From assembly GCF_014203665.1 (NCBI RefSeq), contig NZ_JACHJN010000001.1, positions 1,054,001 through 1,118,000 of the forward strand: a DNA stretch of 64,000 bases, in the 5' to 3' direction. A program made the position numbers and the translations under genes. Each line of letters begins with the position of its first letter. Positions within the stretch are counted from its first letter, which is position 1. The DNA is from Saccharothrix tamanrassetensis. Its GTDB lineage: Bacteria > Actinomycetota > Actinomycetes > Mycobacteriales > Pseudonocardiaceae. Positions 32,836 through 41,748 of the stretch are shown here, one piece after another. The notes beneath the pieces were generated by a model, which was not told the origin of the DNA, did not search any database, and worked only from the letters and a program-made list of their open reading frames with translations.

Positions 32836-35094
32836 ATGGGGGAACGACTGGCAGGCACCCTTCGGCACTACCGCCGACGGGCGGGACTGACCCAGGAACG
32901 GCTCGCCGAGCGGTCCGGGGTCTCGATCCGGACGATCCGGGGCATCGAGACCGGCGAGCGCGGCAACCCGCAGCTCGTCTCGGTCCGGCAGCTCGCCGCC
33001 GCGCTCGACCTGGCGTCCGACGAGCGGCGCGAACTGCTGTCCGCGGCGGCGGGCGCGCCCGAGCCGACGGCGGGCCCGCTGCCTCGGCAACTGCCGCCCG
33101 ACATCGCCGGCTTCGTCGGGCGGGCCGCCGAACTGGCCCGGCTCGACGCGGTGCTGCCCGTCGCCGGGCGGGAGCCGTGCGCCGTGGTCGTCTCGGCGGT
33201 CTCCGGCACGGCGGGCGTCGGCAAGACCGCTCTGGCGGTGCGCTGGGCGCACCGGATGGCGCACCACTTCCCCGACGGGCAGCTCTACGCGAACCTGCGC
33301 GGGTTCGACGCGGGCGGTTCGGTGGTGGAACCCGCCGAGGCGCTGCGCGGCTTCCTCGACGCGCTCGGCGCGGCTCCGCAGCGCATCCCGACCGGCCTCG
33401 ACGCCCAGGTGGGCCTGTACCGGAGCCTGGTGGCCGGCCGCCGGCTGCTCGTCGTGCTGGACAACGCCCGAGACGCCGACCAGGTGCGCCCGCTGCTGCC
33501 CGGCACCGCCGGCTGCCTGGTACTGGTCACCAGCCGCAACCAGTTGACCAGCCTGGTGGCCGGCAACAGCGCCCACCCGCTGACGCTGGACCTGCTCAGC
33601 GCGGCCGAGGCGGAGCAACTGCTGGCCGCCCGGCTGGGCCGTGAGCGGACGGCCGCCGAGCCGGCGGAGGTGGCCGAGATCGTCGCCCGCTGCGCCGGCC
33701 TGCCGCTGGCGTTGGCGGTGGTGGCCGCGCGCGCCGCCGCCAGGCCCGCGTTCCCGCTGCGGGCGGTGGCCGCGGAGCTGCGCGAGGCCGGGGGCGACCT
33801 GGACGGCTTGGCGGGCGCGGAACCGAGCTGCGACGTCCGCTCGGTGCTGTCGTGGTCCTACCGGGCGTTGGACGCCGACGCGGCGCGGGCGTTCGCCCGG
33901 CTGGGTCTCGCGCCGACCGCCGAGATCGGTCTCGTCGCCGCCACCTGCCTCGTCGGCGCGCCGGTCGGTCGGGTCCGGGTGCTGCTGCGCAGGCTGGAGG
34001 ACTGCCACCTGGTCGAACAGCACCGGCCAGACCGCTTCCGGATGCACGACCTCGTCCACGCCTACGCGGCCGAGTTGGCCCGGGACGTCGCCGGAGCGAC
34101 CCGCCGCGCCGCGCTGCGCCGGCTGTTCGACATGTACCTGGTCGTCGCCGGTCGGGCGCGCGACCTGGTGATGCACAGCCCCCGCATCGCCGAGGTGGTG
34201 GACCTCGCCGCCGGCGAACCGGGCTGGCCCGAATTCGCCGACGAGGCCGAGGCCCTGGACTGGCTGGAGACCGAGCGCGGCACCCTGCTCGCGACCGTGC
34301 GGTGGCTGGCCGAACACGGCCGGCACGACGACGTCTGGCGGTTCTCCTGGCTGCTCTACGGGTTCTTCCGGACCCGGCAGCACAAAGCCGACTGGCTGGA
34401 GGTCGGGCGGCTCGGCGTGTCCTGCGCCGAGCGGCTCGACGACCCCGTGGCCCGGTTCCACGCCGCGAACTGCCTGGGCGGCGCGTACATGGCGACCGGC
34501 GACTGGGACCGGGCGATCGCGTCCTACCAGGACGCGTTGGCCGTCTGCCGAGCCGACCACGACCCGGCCAAGGCGGCGGTGTGCCTGAACAACATCGGCA
34601 TCACGCTGATCAACAGCGGCAGCGCCGAGCAGGCGATCCCCTACCTGCGCCGGGCGTTGGCGCACGCCCGCACCGCGCAGAGCCCGGTCGACGTGGCCAT
34701 GTACTCGCTCAACCTCGGCGACAGCTACTGCATGACCGGTCGTCACCGGGAAGCGCTCACCCACGGCCGGGTCGCGCGGGAGCTGTTCCACTCGCTGGGC
34801 AGGCGCTACCACTGCGCGGTCGCGGTGGGCAACATCGCCGAGTCCTACTTCGGCCTCGGGGCCTTGGCGGAGGCCGCGCGCCACGCCGAGGAGTCGCAGG
34901 CGGAGTTGCGCTCCGTGGACGCCCGGTTCGACGTCGCCAAGAACCTGCTGTTCCTGGGGCGGGTCCGCGCTGCCCAAGGCCGGCCGGACCTGGCGCGACA
35001 AGCCTGGGAGGAAGCCTTGGACACCTTCCTGGAACTGGACGACCCGCGGGCAACCGTCGTGGAGAACCTGCTGCGACGAGAGCGCGAGCGGTAG
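32836..35094 (+). CDS. XRE-type HTH / NB-ARC / TPR regulator
   Basis: 752 residues from the ATG at 32836. An N-terminal XRE helix-turn-helix (about 5-60; LRHYRRRAGLTQERLAERSGVSIRTIRGIETG) replaces the OmpR-type domain found in AfsR. NB-ARC follows: P-loop GTAGVGKT (124-131), LVVLDNARDADQVRPLLPG, CAGLPLALAVVAAR and FRMHDLVHAYAAE. A TPR array with repeated A-x-x-x-L-G units fills the C-terminus. It is predicted to bind DNA in an ATP- and ligand-dependent way. The central domain parallels the AfsR-type protein at 19803-22601 (FPDGQLYxNLRGFD shared), so the two differ mainly in the DNA-binding head. Confidence 0.92.
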   Translation: MGERLAGTLRHYRRRAGLTQERLAERSGVSIRTIRGIETGERGNPQLVSVRQLAAALDLASDERRELLSAAAGAPEPTAGPLPRQLPPDIAGFVGRAAELARLDAVLPVAGREPCAVVVSAVSGTAGVGKTALAVRWAHRMAHHFPDGQLYANLRGFDAGGSVVEPAEALRGFLDALGAAPQRIPTGLDAQVGLYRSLVAGRRLLVVLDNARDADQVRPLLPGTAGCLVLVTSRNQLTSLVAGNSAHPLTLDLLSAAEAEQLLAARLGRERTAAEPAEVAEIVARCAGLPLALAVVAARAAARPAFPLRAVAAELREAGGDLDGLAGAEPSCDVRSVLSWSYRALDADAARAFARLGLAPTAEIGLVAATCLVGAPVGRVRVLLRRLEDCHLVEQHRPDRFRMHDLVHAYAAELARDVAGATRRAALRRLFDMYLVVAGRARDLVMHSPRIAEVVDLAAGEPGWPEFADEAEALDWLETERGTLLATVRWLAEHGRHDDVWRFSWLLYGFFRTRQHKADWLEVGRLGVSCAERLDDPVARFHAANCLGGAYMATGDWDRAIASYQDALAVCRADHDPAKAAVCLNNIGITLINSGSAEQAIPYLRRALAHARTAQSPVDVAMYSLNLGDSYCMTGRHREALTHGRVARELFHSLGRRYHCAVAVGNIAESYFGLGALAEAARHAEESQAELRSVDARFDVAKNLLFLGRVRAAQGRPDLARQAWEEALDTFLELDDPRATVVENLLRRERER

Positions 35095-35160
35095 TCCGGC
35101 CACCGCTCCTCGATCGGCCCCGTTCGCCCACCAGTGACTACGCGGGACTGCCCAGTCAGA

Positions 35161-35688
35161 TCATGACGAACCCTCCGCAGCGTCGTCGGGTTCGGGCGGC
35201 TGTCGGCAGGGGGTGAGCGCCAGGACGGCCTTGGACCGGTCGTGGTCCAAGAACCGCAGGCCCATGAAGTTGTCGCCCGCGGTGAAGCCGGGCAACGCCC
35301 ACACCGCCTCGTAGGGAATCCGGACGCGCCAGTACCGTCGCAGGCTGTAGACGTTGGGCCACAGGCACTTGCCCGGGTCGGGGTTCCACAGGCGTCGGGC
35401 GAACGCGGGGTCGCGGAAGGCGTGCCCGACCTCGCCGATGGCTTGCACGTGCTTCTGGCCGGTGAGCAGCACGACGTCGCCGGTGCGCACGGTGGCCATG
35501 CGCCGGTCGTGCTTGGCGGTGGCGCCCCAGAACCGGGCCCGGCCGGTCGGGTGCAAGTCCTCCAAGCGCTCCAGAACTTCCGGATCGAGGCCCGCGTCCC
35601 GGTACGACACGGCCCGGTCCAGCGTGGCCGTCCCGTACCGACGGGCCTCGGGCGTGCCGTAGGACGGCTGGATGAACACCTGCACCAC
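35161..35688 (-). CDS. Conserved hypothetical protein (possible EVE/PUA-like fold)
   Basis: About 175 residues if started at the GTG at 35688; the start is uncertain and no ribosome-binding site is clear. The body is well conserved-looking: RARFWGATAKHDRRMATVRTGDVVLLTG, VYSLRRYWRVRIPYEAVWALPGFTAGDNFMGLRFL. The alternation of strand motifs with aromatic residues (FWGA, GDVVLLTG, FMGL) recalls EVE/ASCH-type small-molecule or modified-base binding domains, but I cannot confirm it. Upstream codons in the same frame run antisense through a transposase remnant and are not part of the gene. An HNH-like gene lies nearby. Confidence 0.6.
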   Translation of the reverse strand: MVQVFIQPSYGTPEARRYGTATLDRAVSYRDAGLDPEVLERLEDLHPTGRARFWGATAKHDRRMATVRTGDVVLLTGQKHVQAIGEVGHAFRDPAFARRLWNPDPGKCLWPNVYSLRRYWRVRIPYEAVWALPGFTAGDNFMGLRFLDHDRSKAVLALTPCRQPPEPDDAAEGSS

Positions 35689-36223
35689 GCAGGTACCGTA
35701 CCCACGCGATCGGTTCACCGAACCACGCATTGCCGGCGGCTCGGCGATCCGGACATCCTGCTGGTCGCCGATGCCGGCTACGACGAACCTCGCCTGGCCG
35801 ACCTGCCTCACCGTGTTGGCGCGGACGCGCTCGAACCGGGTCCAGCGCCGTCCGGGGCGATCCCGAAACCGGTGCGGTTATGGTATTCCGGACCGGTCCG
35901 GACGCCGCGGATGGGCACGAACACGATGCCCGCCAGTTCGGTCGCAAACCTTGTGTTACTCATGGATCGCGCCTTTGTCAGTGCGGATGCGAGTGCGGAT
36001 CCACTGTGTCCTACTGCTCGTGGGACAGGTCCCGGAAACGGCGAGGCAGCCAGTCCGCACAACACTGCGGAGTAGGTCGGCTCCCCGAGGCGATCAAAGA
36101 GCGGATCGGGCCGAACGGCAACAGGAGCCGCGACGGCTGATCCGCCGACCACAAGACTGGCTACGTGACAGTCCTTGTGCGGTGCGGTGCGCGGGGCTGC
36201 GGCCGGCAGGCTAGTTTGCTCGG
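35689..36223. other. Intergenic region with transposase debris
   Basis: About 535 bp between the EVE-like gene start and the HNH-like gene. It carries the transposase remnant listed separately at 35737-35872. The rest, roughly 35880-36200, is less GC-rich and shows no gene. TAGTTT at 36212-36217 could be a -10 box for a nearly leaderless HNH-like transcript. Confidence 0.45.
35737..35872 (+). pseudogene. Remnant of a DDE transposase
   Basis: Frame at 35743 reads GDPDILLVADAGYDEPRLADLP, the region around the catalytic Asp of actinobacterial DDE transposases (pattern GDPDxLxVxDAGYDxPRxA). A neighbouring frame continues with VLARTRSNRVQRRPGRSR, matching the typical following LxRLRSDRVxRRP segment. 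The change of frame and the tiny size show a dead fragment of an insertion sequence. No terminal inverted repeats were seen. Confidence 0.65.
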
Positions 36224-36664
36224 GTGAGCCTCCTCGATGATGTAGCCGAGCGCGACGGCTGGCGGTGCTGGGTCTGCGACGAACCGGTCGACCCCGACAT
36301 GTCGGTGAACGACCCGCGAGGGCCCAGCGTCGACAGCCGGACCGCCGACCGGAAGGCCAAGATCGCCGAGCGGCTCGCGCACCGCGGGTGCAACTCCCGC
36401 AAGGGCGCGGTCACAGTGGTCATCGCCTGGCCGGACCGCCTGCACGTGGTCGAACCCGCGCCGCTGATCACCGTCGCCGGGAGGCTGGAGCGCAAGGGTG
36501 GCCGCGAGATGGTGGCCCGCTGCCCGACCGAACAGGACGCCCGCGAGGCGGCGGATTGGCTGGTGGACCGGTTCTCCCGACTGGTACCAGGGCTGCCGGT
36601 GACTACCGACATCGAACCGGGCGGCGGCCAGTACCTCGTCATCCTGACCACCGGCCGCCGCTGA
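36224..36664 (+). CDS. HNH-like zinc-ribbon protein with degenerate nuclease motif
   Basis: 146 residues from a GTG. The N-terminus has the Cys and C-terminal half of an HNH fold: GWRCWVCDEPVD (CxxC) and LAHRGCNSRKG. In active HNH nucleases a central DH(I/V) supplies the catalytic His; here that position reads SVDSRTADRKAK, so the general-base His appears lost. The C-terminal part (ARCPTEQDAREAADWLVDRFSRL, EPGGGQYLVIL) is a separate small domain. It is probably a structural or DNA-binding relative rather than an active nuclease. Confidence 0.7.
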   Translation: MSLLDDVAERDGWRCWVCDEPVDPDMSVNDPRGPSVDSRTADRKAKIAERLAHRGCNSRKGAVTVVIAWPDRLHVVEPAPLITVAGRLERKGGREMVARCPTEQDAREAADWLVDRFSRLVPGLPVTTDIEPGGGQYLVILTTGRR

Positions 36665-36895
36665 CCAGGAATCCGTACCTGCCGACAACCTCATCCATGC
36701 AGGCCGCGGACCGCGCAAAGCTCAGTGCCGCGAAACGTGGTTCCGCCACCAGCGCGGCATCGAGCAGTTGCGCGCATGAGTGGCCGGCAACGCGCTACCC
36801 AGGAAGGCGAGATGTCCGCCGAGGACGCCGGGAGCCTGCTGACGTAGGCGTTGGCGCCTGCGCCACGACCTGCTCACCGCTGACGGGCAGCAGCA

Positions 36896-37558
36896 TCATG
36901 CCGGGTGGATGAGGCGGCTTTCGTAGGCGAAGACCACGGCCTGTATCCGGTCGCGGAGTTCGAGCTTCTGCAGGATTCGCCCCAGATGGGACTTCACGGT
37001 CGCCTCCGCGAGGTACAGGGTGGCCGCGATCTCGGTGTTGGACAGGCCGCAGCCCACCTGGATGAGCACCTCGCGCTCACGGGCGCTGAGCCGGCTCAGC
37101 CGCGCGTCGCGTTCGGCGTTGCTGCCGTCGGGGATGTACGGGCGGAAGCTTTCCAGCAGGCGGCGGGTGATCCGCGGGGAGACCACCGCGTCGCCCGCGG
37201 CCACGTTACGTATCGCGGTGAGCAGTTCCTCGGGCCTCGTGTTCTTCAGCAGGAAGCCCGAAGCTCCGGCGTTGAGTCCGGCGAAAGCGTACTCATCGAG
37301 GTCGAAGGTGGTGAGGATCAGCACTCTGGTCTGCGGGCAGTTCCGGATGATCTGCCGGGTCGCCTCGATCCCGTCGGTCCCAGGCATCCGGACGTCCATG
37401 AGGACGACATCGGGGCGCAGCTCCCGGGCGAGGAGTATGGCCTGCGTGCCGTCCGCGGCTTCACCGACCGGCTCCATGTCGGGCTGGGCCTCCAACACCG
37501 TGCTGAAAGCCATACGGAGCAGCGCTTCGTCGTCGACGATCAGGATGCGGATCGTCAT
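36896..37558 (-). CDS. NarL/LuxR-type response regulator
   Basis: 220 residues. The receiver domain has Asp9/Asp10, phospho-acceptor Asp55 (VVLMDVRMPG), Thr and Lys in LTTF...LLKN; a LuxR-type HTH occupies about residues 150-212 (SAREREVLIQVGCGLSNTEIAATLYLAEATVKSHLGRILQKL). The start overlaps the kinase stop by 4 bp, so the pair is co-translated. It is the output of the histidine kinase encoded upstream and probably acts on the divergent esterase gene. The second system at 41059-42926 has the same layout. Confidence 0.95.
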   Translation of the reverse strand: MTIRILIVDDEALLRMAFSTVLEAQPDMEPVGEAADGTQAILLARELRPDVVLMDVRMPGTDGIEATRQIIRNCPQTRVLILTTFDLDEYAFAGLNAGASGFLLKNTRPEELLTAIRNVAAGDAVVSPRITRRLLESFRPYIPDGSNAERDARLSRLSAREREVLIQVGCGLSNTEIAATLYLAEATVKSHLGRILQKLELRDRIQAVVFAYESRLIHPA

Positions 37559-38844
37559 TCGGACACGACTCCGCTGCTGCTGAGGAAGAGGCAGGTATGG
37601 ACGCCCCAGCCGCCGTCCGGAAGCGGTCCGGCCTGCAACTTCCCCCCGTAGGCGGCCGAGCGCTCGCGCATCCCGGGGATGCCGTGGCCGAACGATGTGG
37701 CACCGGGAAGTGGCGGGCGGGGACCGCTGTCGGTGACGTCCACTGTGACGGTCTCGGCTGAGCACCGTATCCGGACCTTCGCGTGTGTGCCGGCGGGTGT
37801 GTGCTTGAGGGTGTTGGTCAAGGCTTCCTGTACCAGGCGATAGACGGTCAGTTGTGCGGTGGCGGGTATGTGGGTGTGGCCGCCCTCGACCTCAAGACGG
37901 GTTGGCAGCCCGGCGGCGCACATCTGGTCGGCGAGGGCCTCCAGTTGTGCGATGCCCGGCAGCGGGTGGCGCTCCGCGTCCGGTTCGTCGGTTCGCAGGA
38001 CGCCCAGAGAACGCCGCATGTCCGTCAGGGCCTGCCGCCCTGTCTCGGAAATCTGGAGCATCGCGGTGGTGGCCTTGTCGGGCGACCGGTGCTGCGCGTA
38101 GACGGCGGCGTCGGTGAGCGCGACCATGACGGACAGGTTGTGGGTGACGATGTCGTGCATTTCCCGGGTGATACGTGTCCTTTCCTCGGCGACGGCCACT
38201 CGTGCCTGCTGCTCCTGTTCTTCCTCCAGGCGTGCGGCACGTTCCTTCAGTGCCGCGAGGTAGGCGCGCGTGGTCCGCACGTTCACACCGAGGACGGCGG
38301 CGGCAACGGTCATCGCGGTGACCGCGACGAAGGGGGTCAGGAATGCGCCTTCCGTCGCCCAGCGCAGGCAGGCCAGGAGGACCCCTGCCTCCACGATGGC
38401 AGCGGCGACGAGCGTGCCGCGCCGGCCCGAGTTCGCGGCCACCGTGTAGAGAGCCACCAGCAAGGCGATGTCCGCCGGCAGTTGAACGTCCACCAGCCAC
38501 TGGACGAAGGCCGCAGCAGCCACGACGCCGAACACCGTGAGCGGAGCCCGGCGGCGCCACACCAGGGGCAGCGCAAGGGCGGTGGTAAGGACCACGGCCA
38601 CCGGCAACTCCTGCGGCGCGCGTGTGGTCATGACGTTGAGCAGGAGAAGCGTCGGCAACATCAAGTCCCACACCAGAGGCGGCAGTCGGGAGCCCAAACG
38701 CCCGGCAGCTCTCACCAATCGCGCCGCTCGTGCGGAGGCCTGGTCGGCATACCTCGCCAGCCGTACGACCGCCCTCGCCCGCCGCACCTGGTCCCGGTAG
38801 CGCACCCGCTGGGCATTGCCAAGTTCCGCGGCCGCCTCGGTCAT
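37555..38844 (-). CDS. DesK/NarX-type sensor histidine kinase
   Basis: 429 residues from the ATG at 38844 (AGGGA upstream). About five or six membrane helices (55-195) form the sensor, followed by a coiled segment (ALKERAARLEEEQEQQARVAVAEERTRI). The HisKA_3 box REMHDIVTHNLSVMVAL carries His230. The HATPase end has LVQEALTNTLKHTP and GHGIPGMRERSAAYGG. It phosphorylates the response regulator whose gene overlaps its stop. The loop-poor membrane sensor suggests perception of membrane state or a lipophilic signal. Confidence 0.94.
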   Translation of the reverse strand: MTEAAAELGNAQRVRYRDQVRRARAVVRLARYADQASARAARLVRAAGRLGSRLPPLVWDLMLPTLLLLNVMTTRAPQELPVAVVLTTALALPLVWRRRAPLTVFGVVAAAAFVQWLVDVQLPADIALLVALYTVAANSGRRGTLVAAAIVEAGVLLACLRWATEGAFLTPFVAVTAMTVAAAVLGVNVRTTRAYLAALKERAARLEEEQEQQARVAVAEERTRITREMHDIVTHNLSVMVALTDAAVYAQHRSPDKATTAMLQISETGRQALTDMRRSLGVLRTDEPDAERHPLPGIAQLEALADQMCAAGLPTRLEVEGGHTHIPATAQLTVYRLVQEALTNTLKHTPAGTHAKVRIRCSAETVTVDVTDSGPRPPLPGATSFGHGIPGMRERSAAYGGKLQAGPLPDGGWGVHTCLFLSSSGVVSE

Positions 38845-39226
38845 CACACGTCCCTGTCGATTGAGCGTCAGAGTGGCCCCGGCCGGGGGCCGCCACCGCG
38901 TACAACCGGAGCCGAGTACGGAAACGTACGCCTCACGCTGCCCGGCACCCACTACGGCCCTGTCACGGTAGGCCGCGGGCCCGCGAAGCACATGAGTCCA
39001 CCGTCTGATGCCACCGTGCCGAAGTACGACCGCAGGAGGAGTCCCACTACCTCCCGTGGTCGCAGACCGACCGCTGATCCGACGCGTTCGATTGCCACTC
39101 CGAGCGCATGAGGACCTGCTTCGGATTGCGACCCCGGTTGCCTACGACGGCGACCCGGGATCGATGTGGCAGCGCCTACCCAGCGCCGACTATGGCCGGG
39201 TGAACGAGATCGTCACGGGACTGCAC
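38845..39226. other. Divergent promoter region of kinase and esterase genes
   Basis: About 380 bp between the kinase start and the esterase start at 39227. A longer open frame of the esterase extends back to 39008, but the membrane-protein-like start at 39227 is preferred. Short GTACGG/CGTACG elements occur around 38923-38934, and similar GTACGG bases precede the second esterase gene. No firm promoter could be assigned. Confidence 0.4.
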
Positions 39227-40657
39227 ATGTCTCCCCTCGAAATACTCGCCTTGCTGGGTGCCGTCGCGCTGGTAGTGGCGCGCTGGCTTCCCCCCGCCGT
39301 CCGCCCACGCGTCACGATCGCGGCGGCGGCGGTTCTCGTGCCGTCCGCGATCGTGCTGAGTGTGGCGGAAATCCGCTGGCAGATGCTGCCGGTACTGGCA
39401 GGCGCCGCCTTCGCGTTGCCGTTCGCCCTCTTCCCCCTGCTGCGACGCCGTACCGGCCGGCCGGCGTGGCGGGCCCGCTGGTGGCTGGCGTTGCCGGGAT
39501 CGGTGGCCTGCCTCGGCCTGATCACCACGGGCCCGGTGGCCGCCTGGGCTCTTCCCGTGCCCGTGTTCCCCGAACCCTCGGGCGACTTCCGGGTCGGCAC
39601 CCATTTGGTGCAGTGGACCGATCCGAGCCGCCCCGAGACCTTCACCGCCGATCCGACCGACCGGCGCACGGTCGTGGTCCAGCTCTGGTACCCCGCGCAG
39701 GAGAGCCCCGCAGGCGCGCAGCCGGCGGCCCAGTACCTCGGACGCACGGAGGACGAGGCGCGCACCGTTTCCGGTGCCCTCGCCCGCGGAGTCGGCCTGC
39801 CGGGCTTCCTGGTCGACGGTGTTCCGCGTGCCCACACCCACTCGGTCTTCGACGCCCCGGTGGCCCACGGGGCGGAACGGTTCCCGGTCGTGCTGTTCTC
39901 CCCCGGGTCGAGCGGAGTGCGCACCCAGAACACCGCCTGGGCGGAGGACCTGGCCAGCCACGGCTATGTGGTCGCCGCCCTCGACCACCCGTACGACTCG
40001 GCCGCCGTCGTCCTCGCCGACGGCCGAACGATCAACACCGAGACCATCTCCACCGGCGACCGGGACCAGGACGACAAGCTGGCGGCCGACTGGACAGCGG
40101 TTCGAGCCGCCGACCTCGGCTTCGTCCTCACCCGGTTGGACAGTCTGGACCGAGGTGAGATCGCCGGCCCACTGGTCGGGCGGCTGGACACCAGCCGGGT
40201 CGCGGTGACCGGCCACTCCATGGGTGGTGCTGCCGCTCTGCAGGCGGCTCGGCAGGATCGCCGGTTCGACGCCGTCATCAACCTGGACGGCTACCCCCGC
40301 GGCCCCGCCTCACCCTCGCTCGACCAGCCGACGCTCGCGCTCACCCAGGCCATCACTCCGGGGACCGACCCGCGCTTCCTACCCCGCCTCACCGAGGTGC
40401 TCGAACTCAGCACCGCGACGAGCTACCGGCTCACCATCCCCGACGCCGCGCATCTCACTTTCATGGACGGGCCCCTGTACCTCCCGCCGGTGCCCTCGAT
40501 AGTCGGCTCCCTGGGCCGCACCGAGAGCCCGCGCGTCGTCGCCACCACCACTCTTGCCTTCTTGGACACCATTCTGCGGGACAAACCCGGCGACCTGGCG
40601 GACGTTCTGTCGGCCTACGGCGATCTCACCGTCTATCACCCGGACAACAGCCGCTGA
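39227..40657 (+). CDS. Membrane-anchored PAF-acetylhydrolase-like esterase/lipase
   Basis: 476 residues from the ATG at 39227. Residues about 1-110 contain three to four membrane helices. The catalytic domain has VVVQLWYPAQ and VVLFSPGSSGVRTQNTAWAEDLASHGYVVAALDHPYDS, typical of PAF-acetylhydrolase and dienelactone-type lipases. The triad is Ser331 (GHSMGG), Asp354 (NLDG) and His409 (DAAHLTF). It faces the two-component pair encoded divergently and may be its target. A second esterase with the same core lies at 43046 in the same arrangement. Confidence 0.88.
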   Translation: MSPLEILALLGAVALVVARWLPPAVRPRVTIAAAAVLVPSAIVLSVAEIRWQMLPVLAGAAFALPFALFPLLRRRTGRPAWRARWWLALPGSVACLGLITTGPVAAWALPVPVFPEPSGDFRVGTHLVQWTDPSRPETFTADPTDRRTVVVQLWYPAQESPAGAQPAAQYLGRTEDEARTVSGALARGVGLPGFLVDGVPRAHTHSVFDAPVAHGAERFPVVLFSPGSSGVRTQNTAWAEDLASHGYVVAALDHPYDSAAVVLADGRTINTETISTGDRDQDDKLAADWTAVRAADLGFVLTRLDSLDRGEIAGPLVGRLDTSRVAVTGHSMGGAAALQAARQDRRFDAVINLDGYPRGPASPSLDQPTLALTQAITPGTDPRFLPRLTEVLELSTATSYRLTIPDAAHLTFMDGPLYLPPVPSIVGSLGRTESPRVVATTTLAFLDTILRDKPGDLADVLSAYGDLTVYHPDNSR

Positions 40658-41073
40658 TCGGCCGCGCCGCAGCAATCGACGGCACGGCCGTTCTCTCCCC
40701 CCGCCGAAGTGCAGTCCGCCGTGCCACCCCCGCCGCGAGCGGTAGTTCCACGCACATCCGCTCGGGATCGGTGAAGTCCAAGCCTCGGATGAACGGCTCC
40801 ATCGGACCCTCGGCGGGGGCTCGTCGGCGACGAAGTCGAAGGCTCCCACCACCTCGCCGTCGTGGGCCAGGGCGACTTGGGTGCGCAGGTTGACGTTCCA
40901 GTAGGCGCTCGCGGCCACGGTGCCGGCTCCGGACAACCGGGCCAGGACCGGGAGATCCGCCCCATGCAGACCGTTGTCCTCGGCCGGCACCACCCACCCG
41001 TCCTTCCGCAGTGGAGGCCGCAACTGTGCCACGGCGCCGTAGCTTTCCAACTCCTCGATCACCGAGTCACATG
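40626..41073 (-). pseudogene. DUF6461 protein gene, truncated and frameshifted
   Basis: The minus strand encodes a DUF6461 core: KDGWVVPAEDNGLHG, then LARLSGAGTVAASAYWNVN, then VALAHDGEVVGAFDFVADEPP, after which homology continues only in another frame as AEGPMEPFIRGLDFTDPERMC. The switch lies at a run of five G (plus strand 40815-40819), a likely slippage site. The usual N-terminal third (about 60-80 residues) is also absent, and the 5' part runs into the end of the response-regulator gene. DUF6461 proteins are a large actinobacterial family of unknown function. A sequencing error at the homopolymer would explain the shift but not the missing start. Confidence 0.7.
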
Positions 41074-41748
41074 ACAGCCCTTGGTCTTCACCGTTCCGGT
41101 TTCCCATGCCCAGGCGGCGATCTGGACCCGGTTGCGTGCTCGGAGCTTGGTTTGGATGCCGGACACGTGGCTCTTGACCGTGCTCAGCGAGATGAACAGC
41201 TCGGCGGCGATTTCCCGGTTGGTGCGGCCCCTGGCGATGGCCCGGACGACTTCGGTCTCCCGTTCGGACAGTGGGGGTGTTGGTTCGTTGGCGGTGGGTG
41301 TGATGTGGGTGTCTGCGAGGTGGCGTAGCAGCCGCAGGGTGATCGATGGTGAGACCAGGGCGTCGCCGATGTTCGCGGCGCGGACGGCTTCGGCGAGGAG
41401 GGCGGGGCCTGCGTCCTTCAGGATGAAGCCGACCGCTCCGCCGCGGAGTGCGCCGTAGACGTATTCGTCGGTGTCGAAGGTGGTGACCACGACCACCCGG
41501 AACGGATTGGAGACGCCGGGGCCGGCCAAGGCGCGGGTGACCTCGATGCCGTCGAGACGGGGCATGCGGATGTCCACGAGGCACACGTCGGGACGTAGCC
41601 GGCGGGCCAGTTCGACCGCCTCGACGCCGTCTGAGGCTTCCGCGACCACGCTGATGTCGGGTTCGTCATCGAGCAGGAGCCGCAGGCCGCTGCGGATCAT
41701 GGCCTGGTCGTCGGCCAGCAGGACGCTGATGGGCGCTGAGCCGGTCAT
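41059..41748 (-). CDS. NarL/LuxR-type response regulator
   Basis: 229 residues. The receiver domain has Asp13/Asp14 and phospho-acceptor Asp59 (VCLVDIRMPRLDG), TTFDTDEY and FILKDAGP. The LuxR HTH spans about 160-215 (SERETEVVRAIARGRTNREIAAELFISLSTVKSHVSGIQTKL). It overlaps the kinase gene by 4 bp and is the partner of that kinase. It is paralogous to the regulator at 36896 but clearly distinct. Confidence 0.95.
   Translation of the reverse strand: MTGSAPISVLLADDQAMIRSGLRLLLDDEPDISVVAEASDGVEAVELARRLRPDVCLVDIRMPRLDGIEVTRALAGPGVSNPFRVVVVTTFDTDEYVYGALRGGAVGFILKDAGPALLAEAVRAANIGDALVSPSITLRLLRHLADTHITPTANEPTPPLSERETEVVRAIARGRTNREIAAELFISLSTVKSHVSGIQTKLRARNRVQIAAWAWETGTVKTKGCHVTR

Noticed and set aside
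32254-35103. Open frame of about 950 codons antisense to the NB-ARC regulator
   Set aside because: The opposite strand has a full HTH/NB-ARC/TPR protein with all motifs; the antisense product is Arg/Gly/Gln-rich shadow sequence.
39008-39226. Upstream extension of the first esterase to 39008
   Set aside because: The extension is Arg/Pro-rich without features; the ATG at 39227 begins directly with a membrane helix after a plausible ribosome-binding site.
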